From: Maritalea porphyrae
GTDB taxonomy: Bacteria > Pseudomonadota > Alphaproteobacteria > Rhizobiales > Devosiaceae
Direction of reading: 5' to 3'
Assembly: GCF_027213965.1 (NCBI RefSeq)
Contig: NZ_JAPWGX010000001.1
Coordinates: forward strand, 434,001 to 498,000
DNA: 64,000 nt
This document shows positions 8,702 to 18,125 of the stretch, piece after piece. The position numbers and the translations under genes are program-made. The notes under the pieces were generated by a model. That model was not told the DNA's origin. It made no database searches and saw only the letters and a program-made list of their open reading frames with translations. Positions within the stretch are counted from its first letter, which is position 1, and each line of letters begins with the position of its first letter.

Positions 8702-9556
8702 TTAAAGCACCACTTGATGTTCGTTTTGGCCTTTGACGTTCAGACTAACGCTGAACGTGCAGCCTGCAAGTTCTTCTTTGTCGCCCAAACCGATTTTTGC
8801 GGATGTGACAATGAGTTGGTCCAGATTGTCACCGCCAAATGCGGGGCAAGTGATTTGGCTGGCAGGGAACTCAATGGCGCGCAAAAATGAACCATCTTTG
8901 GCATATTGTGCGACACGTCCCGCCCCCCACTGGGCATTCCAAAGGTTGCCATTTGCGTCGACAATCGAGCCATCTGGATTGAGGTTATCTCCGCTCAAAT
9001 CGGCAAACAACTCCGCCTCACCGACTGGCCAACCGTGTACTTTATCCAGCGCCTGGCGCATGATTTTTTTGGTCACAGTGTCCGTGAAATAGGCATATTC
9101 GCCATCTGGTGAAAAACAGATCGAGTTGGAAATACTAATCTTGTCAAATAGTTGGCGCACCTCACCACGGTAGTAGCGATAGATCGCACCTGATTCTGGT
9201 TCAGCATTTTTGCCCATGGTGCCAATCCAAAATCCTGCGAACGGATCAGCGCGCCCATCGTTTGAGCGGGTGATGGGATTGTCATTCTCTATGTCAGCAA
9301 TGCGTGTTTCTTCTTTGGTCAGATGATTAAACTGGAATAAGCCAAATTCGTCCGCAACCAGCAAATTTTGCTCATCTAGCCAGCCAGCGGCTGAAACATG
9401 CCGGTCAAACTGTATTTGTGCCGTGCTTGTGCCGGAACGTTTCAAAAGGAGTTTTTTGTCGATGTCGAACCAAAAGAAATCTCCGGTTTTGGGATGCCAA
9501 AGCGGCCCCTCCCCCAAAGAGCATTTGTGATCATCCAAAACCTCAATCTGCATCAC
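8702..9556 (-). CDS. SMP-30/gluconolactonase family lactonase (probable galactonolactonase)
   Basis: A 284-residue six-bladed beta-propeller lactonase of the SMP-30/regucalcin family. The metal-binding Glu is in CSLGEGPLWHP near residue 17, and further ligands lie in the SNDGRADPFAGFWIGTM blade and the LNPDGSIVDANGNLW blade. The family hydrolyses sugar lactones in the cytoplasm. Between an aldolase, kinase, dehydratase and sugar dehydrogenase of galactose catabolism, the likely substrate is D-galactono-lactone, giving galactonate. Its start overlaps the aldolase stop by 4 bp (ATGA), which indicates tight co-translation. Confidence 0.88.
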   Translation of the reverse strand: MMQIEVLDDHKCSLGEGPLWHPKTGDFFWFDIDKKLLLKRSGTSTAQIQFDRHVSAAGWLDEQNLLVADEFGLFQFNHLTKEETRIADIENDNPITRSNDGRADPFAGFWIGTMGKNAEPESGAIYRYYRGEVRQLFDKISISNSICFSPDGEYAYFTDTVTKKIMRQALDKVHGWPVGEAELFADLSGDNLNPDGSIVDANGNLWNAQWGAGRVAQYAKDGSFLRAIEFPASQITCPAFGGDNLDQLIVTSAKIGLGDKEELAGCTFSVSLNVKGQNEHQVVL

Positions 9557-10158
9557 CCATACACCTTGTCGTAGGCAGCAACAATCGCGTCGGCTTTTGC
9601 GCGTACCGTCGCCGCGTCATCACCAGGTTTATAAATTGCGGTGCCGATGCCAAAGCCGTTTGCGCCAGCTATGTGCCATTGGTCAAAATTGTCTGGCCCC
9701 GCCCCGCCAACTGCGTAAGCGTCAATGGTGGACGGCAAAACAGCGCGCAATGCTTTCAGGCCGCTTGTACCCAAAACGCTCGCGGGGAATAGTTTCAACC
9801 CATCTGCCCCCGCATGGATGGCCGCGAAGCATTCAGTAGCGGTGAAAACACCCGGGTATGAATTCATGCCGGCGGCTTTGGTGGCTTTGATGACCTCAAC
9901 ATTGCAATCAGGCGAAACGACAAATTGTCCGTTGGCGGCTTTAAGCGCGGCAACATCGGCCAAGGTGAGCACGGTCCCGGCGCCAATTTGTGCAACCCCA
10001 TCAAAAGCGTGGCGCATGGCACTTATGCTATCAAACGGTTGGGGAGAGTTGAGCGGCACTTCAATTAATGTGATGCCAGCATCAATGATTTCGCGCGTTA
10101 GTGCTACGGCTTCTTCGGGCTTAATGCCGCGCAAGATAGCGATGATTTTTCTGGCCAT
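9553..10158 (-). CDS. dgoA: 2-dehydro-3-deoxy-6-phosphogalactonate aldolase
   Basis: A 201-residue class I aldolase of the KDPG/KDPGal family. It cleaves 2-keto-3-deoxy-6-phosphogalactonate to pyruvate and glyceraldehyde 3-phosphate. The Schiff-base lysine is in GLKLFPAS, the general-base Glu in IEVPLNSP, and a phosphate-binding AVGGAGPDN loop follows. The LNSP motif, the partner kinase next door and the operon context point to the galacto- rather than the gluco-epimer. Its ATG overlaps the dgoK stop (TAATG). Confidence 0.9.
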   Translation of the reverse strand: MARKIIAILRGIKPEEAVALTREIIDAGITLIEVPLNSPQPFDSISAMRHAFDGVAQIGAGTVLTLADVAALKAANGQFVVSPDCNVEVIKATKAAGMNSYPGVFTATECFAAIHAGADGLKLFPASVLGTSGLKALRAVLPSTIDAYAVGGAGPDNFDQWHIAGANGFGIGTAIYKPGDDAATVRAKADAIVAAYDKVYG

Positions 10159-11078
10159 TAAGACGCCTGCTCCATGGCTGAAACAGCTGTTGCATGCAAG
10201 CCGCCAAGGGTCATCATATCACCATCAGCAATGGTCGCCTTACAATTGTAAAACTCGAGCGCTTTGTTGTAGTGCTCTGTAAGTTTTGGGTCCCCGATGA
10301 TGCAAACATCGCGAGATGACCACAAATGCTCTGTGGCGCGCAATTCTGCGCCGATCAATAGGCCTGAAAGTCTGGCCCGCGCTTCGTTGGCGGGCAGCCC
10401 GTGCAACATGGATTGTGGCCGGATGGCAAATAGTTCTTGGGCAGTTGATTCAGGCGTGTCCATGGACAGTTTGACGCCTGCGATAAATGCCGCATTGTCC
10501 CAGCCACGACCGGCCACAGAATGACGCAGCACAGATTTTTTGGACAAAAGGCCAAACATTTCGCCTGTCATAAAGGTGGTGAAATGCTTGACCACACCTT
10601 TAGAGATCGACACCCATTTGGAATGGGTGCCGGGCAAACAAGCCACCCCGTCAAAATTTGGCATGCTGGCCAAGAAGCCAGCGATTTGCGTTTCTTCGCC
10701 GCGCATAACATCAGCGGGTTTAAACTGTGAAAGGCCGGGGACAATGAACACTTGGATACGCGGATCTGAAATTGGCGCCTGAACCAATTGTTCGTTGCGC
10801 GGCGGTGCGCAAGGTGTCGCAATATATTCAGCTTCAATCCAGCCTTGTTTCGACCCCACCATACCGCAAGCAAAAGCACTGAGCGGATGAGTGCGCCCTT
10901 CAAGCCAAGGCTGCACGTGGGACAAAAAGATTGGTTCAAACTGGTCTTGCGTCAGGCTGCCCATGCCTTGATCTGATTTGACCTGATCAAGCACTTTGCC
11001 ACCAGCACCCATTGCCCAAGCCCGAAAATGGGTGGTGCCCCAATCCAATGCGATCCATTCAATTTTATTGTTCATCAT
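10158..11078 (-). CDS. dgoK: 2-dehydro-3-deoxygalactonokinase
   Basis: A 306-residue sugar kinase of the DgoK family that phosphorylates 2-keto-3-deoxygalactonate at C6 using ATP. The N-terminal phosphate loop is WIALDWGTTHFRAWA, followed by the family motifs FACGMVGSKQGWIEA and LPGTHSKWV. The start may be the first ATG or the adjacent one (MMNNK); both are 2-5 bp from the stop of the SDR gene, consistent with translational coupling. With the aldolase immediately downstream it forms the lower half of the De Ley-Doudoroff route. Confidence 0.92.
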   Translation of the reverse strand: MMNNKIEWIALDWGTTHFRAWAMGAGGKVLDQVKSDQGMGSLTQDQFEPIFLSHVQPWLEGRTHPLSAFACGMVGSKQGWIEAEYIATPCAPPRNEQLVQAPISDPRIQVFIVPGLSQFKPADVMRGEETQIAGFLASMPNFDGVACLPGTHSKWVSISKGVVKHFTTFMTGEMFGLLSKKSVLRHSVAGRGWDNAAFIAGVKLSMDTPESTAQELFAIRPQSMLHGLPANEARARLSGLLIGAELRATEHLWSSRDVCIIGDPKLTEHYNKALEFYNCKATIADGDMMTLGGLHATAVSAMEQAS

Positions 11079-11079
11079 C

Positions 11080-11850
11080 TTATCCTGTTACCACGACGCC
11101 GCCATCAACAACCATTGCTTGCCCGGTCATCATGCGGCTCGCTTTTGACGCCAAAAAAAGCGTTGCGTCGACAATATCGTCTGGCACTAAGTGTTCTTTA
11201 ATGCACTGTTTGGCCAAGTGAGAAGCCAAATCTTCAGGTGTGGCCCATTTGTCCAATTGTCGCTCAGTCAAAACCCAACCGGGCAACAAGGCATTCACCC
11301 GAATATTGTCTGGACCCAATTCGCGCGCCAGTGCCCGCGTAAGTCCCGTTATGCCTGCTTTGGATGTTACATAGGACGTGTAGCCAGCATTGCCCATCAT
11401 ATAGGAAATCGATGAGAAATTGATGATCGACCCGCCACCGGAATTGGCCATGTCTTTAGCAACCGCTTGGGCCGTAAAATAGTGCGGACGCAAATTGACG
11501 TCCATCGCCAAGTCCCATTCTTCAACCGTATAGCCTTCAAGACTATGCCGCTTGTCGTTCGCCGCATTGTTGACCATCACCGTGATTGGGCCAAATGCTT
11601 TTGCCGCCTCTTTCATTGCGTAGCGCAAAGAGGGAATATCGGTGATGTCACATTTGATAAACAAGGGCTTATTGTTGTATTTTTTGCCCATCTCGTCTGC
11701 AAATTCGCTTGCGTCTGAACGCTGTACAAAGGCCACATTCGCGCCTTGCTGCAGAAAACCTTCCGTCAAAGAAGCCCCAATGCCCGAACCACCGCCGGTG
11801 ATGAACACGCTTTGCCCCTTAAGGTCATGAAAAGTGACATTCTCACTCAT
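11080..11850 (-). CDS. SDR-family dehydrogenase (probable galactose dehydrogenase)
   Basis: A 256-residue classical short-chain dehydrogenase. The Rossmann glycine motif is TGGGSGIG near residue 17, NNAAND marks beta 4, the catalytic Ser is in NFSSISYM, and the Tyr-x3-Lys pair is in YVTSKAG. Placed between an IlvD/Edd dehydratase and dgoK, it is the only candidate for the first step, NAD(P)-dependent oxidation of D-galactose to galactonolactone. SDR specificity cannot be read from sequence, so L-arabinose or fucose activity remains possible. Its start overlaps the dehydratase stop (TAATG). Confidence 0.82.
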   Translation of the reverse strand: MSENVTFHDLKGQSVFITGGGSGIGASLTEGFLQQGANVAFVQRSDASEFADEMGKKYNNKPLFIKCDITDIPSLRYAMKEAAKAFGPITVMVNNAANDKRHSLEGYTVEEWDLAMDVNLRPHYFTAQAVAKDMANSGGGSIINFSSISYMMGNAGYTSYVTSKAGITGLTRALARELGPDNIRVNALLPGWVLTERQLDKWATPEDLASHLAKQCIKEHLVPDDIVDATLFLASKASRMMTGQAMVVDGGVVVTG

Positions 11851-13565
11851 TAGTGGCTTTCCCTTGTGACTGGACGTGTATCTTTGCCGACCAAGAAATC
11901 TAAATCCGCGCCTTTATCGGCCTGCAAAACATGATCGATATAGAGTTTTGCATAGCCACGATCATAGTGGGGTTGATCTGGTTGCCAAGCCGCGCGGCGC
12001 GTTTCCAGTTCTGCTTCGTCTACAAGCAGTTCCAGTTCACCTTTTGATGCGCTGACACGAATACGATCACCTGTTTGTACGAGTGCCAGTGTACCACCGG
12101 CTTGAGCTTCTGGGCTGACATGCAGGATGACGGTTCCAAACGCAGTACCGGACATGCGCGCATCTGAAATACGCACCATATCGCGCACGCCTTTTTCAAC
12201 CAAAACTTGCGGTATGGGCATATTGCCAACTTCGGGCATGCCCGGGTAGCCTTTTGGCCCACAGCCTTTTAGCACCAAAATCGTGTCTTTGGTCACCGGC
12301 AAATCTGGACGATCGATGTTGGCTTTCAAATCTTCAATGCTGTCAAAAACATAGGCTTCAGCCTCATGCTCCAACAAGGCGTCTGTTGCAGCTGATGGTT
12401 TTATGATCGCGCCATTGGGCGCGAGATTGCCGCGCAATACGCGCAGACCGGATGCCGGTTTTAGCGGTGCATCGTATGCATAAATGACGTCGCGGTTGAA
12501 GCACTCAGCGCCATCCGCAAACACTGATATATCTTTATTGAGCACCGTGTTGGCGGGGCGCAACTGATCACCCAGTTCCTTGAGCACAACGGGCATGCCG
12601 CCAGCATAGCAAAAATCTTCCATCAGGTATTTACCTGAAGGCATACAATTGACCAGAAGTGGTACATCGCTGCCCAGTTCGAAGTCCTTTAGGTTCAGAT
12701 CAACACCAACCCGTCCGGCCATCGCCAACAAATGCACCACGGCGTTGGTGGAGCCACCGACCGCCGCATTGGCCAAAATAGCATTTTCAAAGCTGTTTTT
12801 GGTGACCACTTTGGACATCACCAAATCTTCTTCGACCATTTCAACAATGCGCTTGCCCGTAAGATGCGCCAACGATGTGCGGCGCGCGTCAACTGCTGGC
12901 AAAGCCGCGTTTGTGGGCAAGCTCATGCCCATCGCCTCAACAATTGAAGCCATGGTGGAGGCGGTGCCCATCGTCATGCACACGCCTGCTGAGCGGGACA
13001 TGCCGCTTTCAGCGGCCATAAAGTCCTGCAAGGTCATATCACCAGCGCGAACAGCCTCTGAGAATTTCCAAACATCAGTGCCTGAGCCTATGTCTTCGCC
13101 TTTATATTTGCCATTGAGCATGGGGCCGGAACTAACCACAATGGTGGGTAGGTCGACAGAGGCCGCGCCCATCAATTGACCTGGGGTGGTTTTGTCGCAA
13201 CCGCCCAAAAGCACTACACCATCGATACCGTACGCTCGGATGCTTTCTTCAACATCCATCGCCAACAAGTTGCGGAACAACATGGCCGTTGGCTTCATTT
13301 GCGTTTCGCCAAGGCTCATGACGGGAAACTCGACGGGGAAGCCACCAGCCTCCCAAACGCCGCGTTTCACCGCCTCAGCCAACACCCGCAATCCCGAATT
13401 GCAGGGGGTTAGTTCGGACCAGGTATTGCAAATGCCAATGATCGGACGACCATCAAACACGTGATCTGGAAAGCCTTGATTTTTCATCCAAGAGCGATGG
13501 ATAAAGCCGTCTTTATCGAGTTTGCCATACCAAGCTTGGCTGCGACGGTTCTTTTTATCGGTCAC
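11850..13565 (-). CDS. IlvD/Edd family sugar-acid dehydratase (probable galactonate dehydratase)
   Basis: A 571-residue iron-sulfur dehydratase of the IlvD/Edd family, in the branch with L-arabinonate and D-galactonate/xylonate dehydratases. Cluster and metal ligands are visible in NTWSELTPCNSGL, LLGGCDKTTPG and AGVCMTMGTASTM. The catalytic serine region is SDARMSGTAFG near the C-terminus. It would convert galactonate to 2-keto-3-deoxygalactonate, the substrate of the adjacent kinase. The GTG start overlaps the melA-like stop by 4 bp (GTGA). The substrate is inferred from context. Confidence 0.88.
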   Translation of the reverse strand: MTDKKNRRSQAWYGKLDKDGFIHRSWMKNQGFPDHVFDGRPIIGICNTWSELTPCNSGLRVLAEAVKRGVWEAGGFPVEFPVMSLGETQMKPTAMLFRNLLAMDVEESIRAYGIDGVVLLGGCDKTTPGQLMGAASVDLPTIVVSSGPMLNGKYKGEDIGSGTDVWKFSEAVRAGDMTLQDFMAAESGMSRSAGVCMTMGTASTMASIVEAMGMSLPTNAALPAVDARRTSLAHLTGKRIVEMVEEDLVMSKVVTKNSFENAILANAAVGGSTNAVVHLLAMAGRVGVDLNLKDFELGSDVPLLVNCMPSGKYLMEDFCYAGGMPVVLKELGDQLRPANTVLNKDISVFADGAECFNRDVIYAYDAPLKPASGLRVLRGNLAPNGAIIKPSAATDALLEHEAEAYVFDSIEDLKANIDRPDLPVTKDTILVLKGCGPKGYPGMPEVGNMPIPQVLVEKGVRDMVRISDARMSGTAFGTVILHVSPEAQAGGTLALVQTGDRIRVSASKGELELLVDEAELETRRAAWQPDQPHYDRGYAKLYIDHVLQADKGADLDFLVGKDTRPVTRESH

Positions 13566-14935
13566 GCGGAATCTTTCTTTTTAAACTGTTCAGCAATCCA
13601 AGTTGGTAGCCAGTTTGCATGGGCTTCAAGCAATTCAGATGTCATGGCCCAAATAGTATCTAAATCAAGCTCTGCCGCTGTGTGCGGGTCCAACATGGCT
13701 GCATGATAAATATGGTCAATATCTTGATTGATTAAAGCGGCAACCGTCAATTCCTGCACATTGATATTGGTGCGCATCAGCGCAATCAGCTGTGGAGGAA
13801 TGTCGGTTACAACGGTTGGTTGGATGCCGTTGGCGTCCACCAGACATGGCACTTCAACCGCACAGCCGTCTGGCAATTGGGGAATAAAGCCATCATTTGC
13901 CACATTGCCGTAGATCACCGCGGGTTCCCCCGTGGCGATAGCATTCATAATGGTGGCGGCATATTCGTGTGATTTACACACCTCAATCTTGTCCGCATTT
14001 TTGAACGCTTCGGCTTGGGCTTTCCAGCCCTCAACCTGCTCCACGCAACGTTTGGGATATTCGTCCAGCGGAATGCCAAATCGCTCGATAAGATCATCAC
14101 GGCCATTCTTGATGAAGTACGGGGTGTATTCAGCAAAATGCTCTGAACTCTCGGTCACGAAGTAGCCGACGCGATTGAGCATTTCGTAGCGAACTAGGTT
14201 CGGGCACCGTGGCTGATCAGGATTTGTCTTTGGTTTTAGCGAACCATTGGCGTAGCCCTTACGCAATGCAGGGTAAAGGTCTTCATAGGTTCCGTTTGGC
14301 TGGCGTTGCTCAAAATTGAGGAAGTAGGCCATGTGGTTGATGCCTGCACAACGATAGCGCAAGCTTTCAGGGTCAATGCCCAAATCTGTGGCCAATTCCT
14401 TTGCCGTGCCTTGCACCGAATGGCAGAGCCCCACATGTTTAATGTCGGGATATTTTGCCGCAATCGCCCACATATTGATCGCCATCGGGTTTACATAATT
14501 GAGCATCAACGCATCCGGGCAAACAATACGCATATCCTCGCAAATCGCCCATAGATGAGGCACAGTGCGCAATCCACGCATGATGCCGCCAATGCCAAGC
14601 GTGTCAGCAATTGTTTGGCGCAAGCCGTGCTTTTTGGGGATCTCAAAATCCGTAATGGTACAAGGATCATAGCCGCCGATCTGGAACGCGACGACCACAA
14701 AATCTGCATCCATCAGCGCTTCACGTTGGTTTGTGTGGGTCGTAACGGTTGCACTTACGCCCAAAGATGAAATCATCTTGTTGGCCACCAGCGCAGATTC
14801 ATCCAATCGTGTTTGGTCGATATCCATCAGAGCGATATGCGCATCGCTGAGGGCAGCATAATGCAAGGCGTCACCAATGATATTTTTCATGAAAATGGTG
14901 GAGCCCGCACCAATGAAGGCAATTTTTTTCGTCAT
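13562..14935 (-). CDS. melA: GH4 alpha-galactosidase
   Basis: A 457-residue NAD- and metal-dependent glycoside hydrolase of family 4. The N-terminal Rossmann motif is FIGAGSTIF, LNYVNPMAI is conserved, and the metal-binding Cys-His lies in LCHSVQG. CHS at this position is typical of alpha-galactosidases, whereas alpha-glucosidases usually carry CHN. The second metal His is in GINHMAYF. It cleaves melibiose- or raffinose-type alpha-galactosides in the cytoplasm. It follows the two importer permeases within 10 bp, tying the ABC system to galactoside uptake. Confidence 0.9.
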   Translation of the reverse strand: MTKKIAFIGAGSTIFMKNIIGDALHYAALSDAHIALMDIDQTRLDESALVANKMISSLGVSATVTTHTNQREALMDADFVVVAFQIGGYDPCTITDFEIPKKHGLRQTIADTLGIGGIMRGLRTVPHLWAICEDMRIVCPDALMLNYVNPMAINMWAIAAKYPDIKHVGLCHSVQGTAKELATDLGIDPESLRYRCAGINHMAYFLNFEQRQPNGTYEDLYPALRKGYANGSLKPKTNPDQPRCPNLVRYEMLNRVGYFVTESSEHFAEYTPYFIKNGRDDLIERFGIPLDEYPKRCVEQVEGWKAQAEAFKNADKIEVCKSHEYAATIMNAIATGEPAVIYGNVANDGFIPQLPDGCAVEVPCLVDANGIQPTVVTDIPPQLIALMRTNINVQELTVAALINQDIDHIYHAAMLDPHTAAELDLDTIWAMTSELLEAHANWLPTWIAEQFKKKDSA

Positions 14936-14943
14936 GGTAAGTC

Positions 14944-15792
14944 CTACTTAACAGCGCCGAGCGTCAAGCCAGCGATGAAGTGTTTTTGCATCAAAAAGAA
15001 CATGGCAACCGGTGGCAGTGCCGCCACAATTGAGCCTGCAGACACAAGGTGCCAGGAGGAAACCCATTGGCCGTTGAGGGAGTATAGGCCGGCGGTGATG
15101 GGTTGATTGTCAGCACCTTGCGTCAACACCGTTGCCCAGAAATAGTCGTTCCAGATGAACGTAAAAATCAGCACAGCAAGTGCTGCGATCGCCGGTTTCA
15201 TCAGGGGTAGAACCACATACCAAAAGATACGAATTTCTGAGACGCCTTCTACACGCGCCGCCTCGATTAGCTCGAACGGCAACGCCTTGATGAAATTGCG
15301 CATAAACAAAGTGCAGAACCCGGTTTGGAACGCAATATGGAACAAGGCCAGCCCCTGCCAGGTGTTGTAGACGCCCATGTGCAGTGTCAAATCACGCACC
15401 GGCACCATCAAAATTTGGAACGGCACGAAGTTTCCAGCGACAAACAGAAAGAAAATCGGCAGGCTGCTTTTGAACTTATAAACAGCGAGGGCAAAGCCGG
15501 TCATGCACGACAGAGCGACAGCACCGATTACCGTGGGAATGGTTACCTTGAAGCTATTGAGCAGATATTGCCCAATTGGCGTGTTGGTGAAGATCGCCGT
15601 GTAGTTTTCAACGAGGTTGAACGAAGACGGCCATCCCCAATAGTTGCCCGCGTTAATATCGCCTGCCGATCGGATGGAAGTTAGCGCCACCGCAATAAGC
15701 GGCAAAAGCCACAAAATCAACGCGATGGGCAGAGCCACTTGATAGCCGATGCGCACTTTCGCAGAGGTTTTTTCAACGGGTGTTGGAAACAT
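14944..15792 (-). CDS. CUT1 sugar ABC permease (MalG-type)
   Basis: A 282-residue inner-membrane permease with six predicted helices. The EAA loop is ELIEAARVEGVSEIRIFWYVVLPLMKPA, which contacts the ATPase, and the C-terminus is GLTLGAVK, as usual for MalG-type subunits. It pairs with the MalF-type permease one base upstream. Operon position directly before the GH4 alpha-galactosidase indicates alpha- or beta-galactoside uptake. Confidence 0.92.
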   Translation of the reverse strand: MFPTPVEKTSAKVRIGYQVALPIALILWLLPLIAVALTSIRSAGDINAGNYWGWPSSFNLVENYTAIFTNTPIGQYLLNSFKVTIPTVIGAVALSCMTGFALAVYKFKSSLPIFFLFVAGNFVPFQILMVPVRDLTLHMGVYNTWQGLALFHIAFQTGFCTLFMRNFIKALPFELIEAARVEGVSEIRIFWYVVLPLMKPAIAALAVLIFTFIWNDYFWATVLTQGADNQPITAGLYSLNGQWVSSWHLVSAGSIVAALPPVAMFFLMQKHFIAGLTLGAVK

Positions 15793-15793
15793 C

Positions 15794-16681
15794 TTAGTGC
15801 CCTCTCTCGTCGCGGTACATTTTGTATAAGAACCCGGAAATATAAACCATCATGATCATGAACAGCACCACAGCAATTGCTGCGCCATAGCCCATGCGGA
15901 AGCCATATTCTGAGAAGGCTTGCTCGTACATAAAGAAGGCAAGCACGCGAGATGATCCCCATGGGCCACCATCAGTCATGATGGAAACCAAATCGAAAGA
16001 GCGCAGCGCCCCAATGATGGTTACGACCATCGCGATAAATGTCGCCGGACGCAGTTGAGGCAAAATGATGTACCAGAGCATTTTCCAGCCCTTCGCATTG
16101 TCTAGCCGCGCGGCTTCAATCTGTTCAGGGTCAACAGCATTTAAACCGGTTAAATACAGGATCATGCAATAGGCGGTTTGTGGCCAAAGGCCAGCGACGA
16201 TGATGCCGTAGGTCACAAAACGTTCGTCAGCAAGGACAGCAATGGGTTCAAGCCCAATCGCGCCAAGCGCAACGTTCAAGAGACCAAAGTTTGGATCGTA
16301 AAACCAAGAAAAAACAAGGCCGACCACCACTTGAGAAATCACGAAAGGGAAGAAAAACAAAGACTTATAAATTCGAATGCCGCGCACTGTTTGATTGAGG
16401 AACAGCGCAACAAACAGGCCCGCTGGAATGGCCAAAAGGTACAGCACTAGCCACAGGATGTTGTTTTTCAGCGAGGTATAGAACGCTTCATCATCGAGCA
16501 GTTCAACATAGTTGCCCATGCCCACCCAGGTTTTTTCGCCCAAGCCGTCCCAATCGAAAAAGCTGATCTGAATGGACCCAAAGATTGGGTAAACGACGTA
16601 GAGTAGAAACATCGCAATGCCGGGCAATAAAAACAGCCAAGGGGCAATAGATTGTTGGTTTTTCTTCCAGAAAGCTTGCAT
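15794..16681 (-). CDS. CUT1 sugar ABC permease (MalF-type)
   Basis: A 295-residue permease. An N-terminal helix (LFLLPGIAMFLLYVVYP) is followed by the conserved ISFFDWDGLGEKTWVGMGNY segment and the EAA loop EQIEAARLDNAKGWKMLWYIILPQLRPA. It is the upstream partner of the MalG-type subunit. It follows the binding-protein gene after a gap of about 77 bp that contains a GC-rich hairpin, likely limiting permease expression relative to binding protein. Confidence 0.92.
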   Translation of the reverse strand: MQAFWKKNQQSIAPWLFLLPGIAMFLLYVVYPIFGSIQISFFDWDGLGEKTWVGMGNYVELLDDEAFYTSLKNNILWLVLYLLAIPAGLFVALFLNQTVRGIRIYKSLFFFPFVISQVVVGLVFSWFYDPNFGLLNVALGAIGLEPIAVLADERFVTYGIIVAGLWPQTAYCMILYLTGLNAVDPEQIEAARLDNAKGWKMLWYIILPQLRPATFIAMVVTIIGALRSFDLVSIMTDGGPWGSSRVLAFFMYEQAFSEYGFRMGYGAAIAVVLFMIMMVYISGFLYKMYRDERGH

Positions 16682-16714
16682 GGCGACACGTCCAGTAAAT
16701 GGGGTGAGCTGAGG

Positions 16715-16741
16715 TTCCCGCGCACCTATGGCGCGCGGGAA
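16715..16741 (-). promoter_or_regulatory. intercistronic hairpin between SBP and permease genes
   Basis: TTCCCGCGC at 16715-16723 pairs with GCGCGGGAA at 16733-16741, with a 9-base loop. There is no U tract, so it is more likely a 3'-end stabilising or partially terminating element that raises the binding-protein to permease ratio. This is inference. Confidence 0.6.
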
Positions 16742-16758
16742 ATGATTAGCATCTAAGC

Positions 16759-17997
16759 TTATTTATATACGCGTCCGCGTACTTTTTCGAGACGCTCTAG
16801 GATTGCGTCCAAACGTTCAGGTTTCACCATGAACTCTTGGAAACCTTCCATGCCCGCTTTTGCCATTTCCGCTGGTGCATCACGGTCGAAGAATTGCGCG
16901 ATTCCGCCAGTTGTTGAAGAAAGCATTTTGTTGCCCGCTTGCAAGAACTTGTCGTCGCCAACTTGAGATTGGTTGTTCACTGGCAACTGACCTAGGGTCT
17001 TGTTGATTTCGGTTTGAACGTCCGCACGGGCAAGATAGGCGAGGAATTTCTTCGCATCTTCTTTGTTTTTTGCGTTTGATGGAATGTGCACGGTGTCCGT
17101 TGGCGCTTCTTCTGCCAAAGGTACATCTGGGTTGATCACTGGGAATTGGAAGAACCCGATTTGATCATCTGTCAAACCTGCTTCACGCAAGGGTGCAACC
17201 GCGAAGTTACCCATAACATACATGGCCGCATCACCCTGCACCATTGGTGCAAGTGCTTCTTGCCATGAATATGCTGCGTGGTTCTCAAGGAAGAAGTTTG
17301 CATCAAGCAATTCTTTCCAATTGGCCATAGTTGCGCGAACACGCTCATCAGTCCAAGCCACTTCACCTTTTGTGAGTGCCATATGGAAATCATAACCGTT
17401 TGTGCGCAGGTTCAAATAGTCAAACACACCGCCAGCAGTCCAAAGGTATTTGGTGCCGATTGTAATTGGTGTGATACCTGCCGCATTGAGAGTTGCGCCC
17501 GCAGCTTTGAACTCTTCCCAATTTGTTGGAACAGCGATGTTGTTCGCTTCAAAGATATCTTTGCGGTAGTAAACGCCCCACTGATAATAAGTGTATGGAA
17601 CACCCCATTTTTTACCATCAATGGTCATGGAACCGGCAGCGGATGCCAAAGTTTCATTTAGACCGTTTTCTTCCCAAACGTCGTCAACAGCTTCAAAAAG
17701 CCCTGCATTTACGTATGGCAACATGCGATTGCCCGCATACCAGTTCGCCAAATCAGGTGCATCAGCCGTCAAGAAATTGCGGATCGATGTTTTGTAACCC
17801 TCGTGGTCAAACAAGTTCCACGTAACGGTTACATCTGGGTTTTCAGCCTTAAAGCCGTCAATGACCGCTTGAAATGCCGCTTTAGGGGCCGGATCCGAAG
17901 TATCCGTGTTGATGACTAGCTCACCTGCGAATGCTGTTGTCGACATAAGCGCCGCTGCAAGCATCACGGATACACCGCGTCCTAGTAGATGTTTCAT
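16759..17997 (-). CDS. CUT1 sugar ABC substrate-binding protein
   Basis: A 412-residue periplasmic binding protein of family 1. A Sec signal peptide spans about residues 1-24 (cleavage after TTAFA). The mature part starts ELVINTDTSDPAPKAAF and contains GVPYTYYQWGVYYRKDIFEANNI and GDAAMYVMGNFA, both typical of oligosaccharide binders. It is first in the minus-strand galactoside operon, just divergent from the IclR gene. Ligand is inferred as a galactose-containing oligosaccharide from the downstream GH4 and GH42 genes. Confidence 0.92.
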   Translation of the reverse strand: MKHLLGRGVSVMLAAALMSTTAFAGELVINTDTSDPAPKAAFQAVIDGFKAENPDVTVTWNLFDHEGYKTSIRNFLTADAPDLANWYAGNRMLPYVNAGLFEAVDDVWEENGLNETLASAAGSMTIDGKKWGVPYTYYQWGVYYRKDIFEANNIAVPTNWEEFKAAGATLNAAGITPITIGTKYLWTAGGVFDYLNLRTNGYDFHMALTKGEVAWTDERVRATMANWKELLDANFFLENHAAYSWQEALAPMVQGDAAMYVMGNFAVAPLREAGLTDDQIGFFQFPVINPDVPLAEEAPTDTVHIPSNAKNKEDAKKFLAYLARADVQTEINKTLGQLPVNNQSQVGDDKFLQAGNKMLSSTTGGIAQFFDRDAPAEMAKAGMEGFQEFMVKPERLDAILERLEKVRGRVYK

Positions 17998-18125
17998 TGG
18001 TTTTACCTCCCGATTGGTTCCAACATATGAAACTTAGTTTTAACTATTGAAATTATTGTTCGTTAATCCTATTGTTGTCAACAGGGTCGTTGAGTAAAAG
18101 TCATAAAAAAATGACGGGGAACAAA
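17998..18125. promoter_or_regulatory. divergent promoter region of the galactoside operon and IclR gene
   Basis: This AT-rich interval separates the binding-protein start from the IclR start. It must hold promoters in both directions. A short AGTT-TT-AACT palindrome lies near 18034-18043, but no convincing extended IclR operator could be identified by eye. Confidence 0.5.
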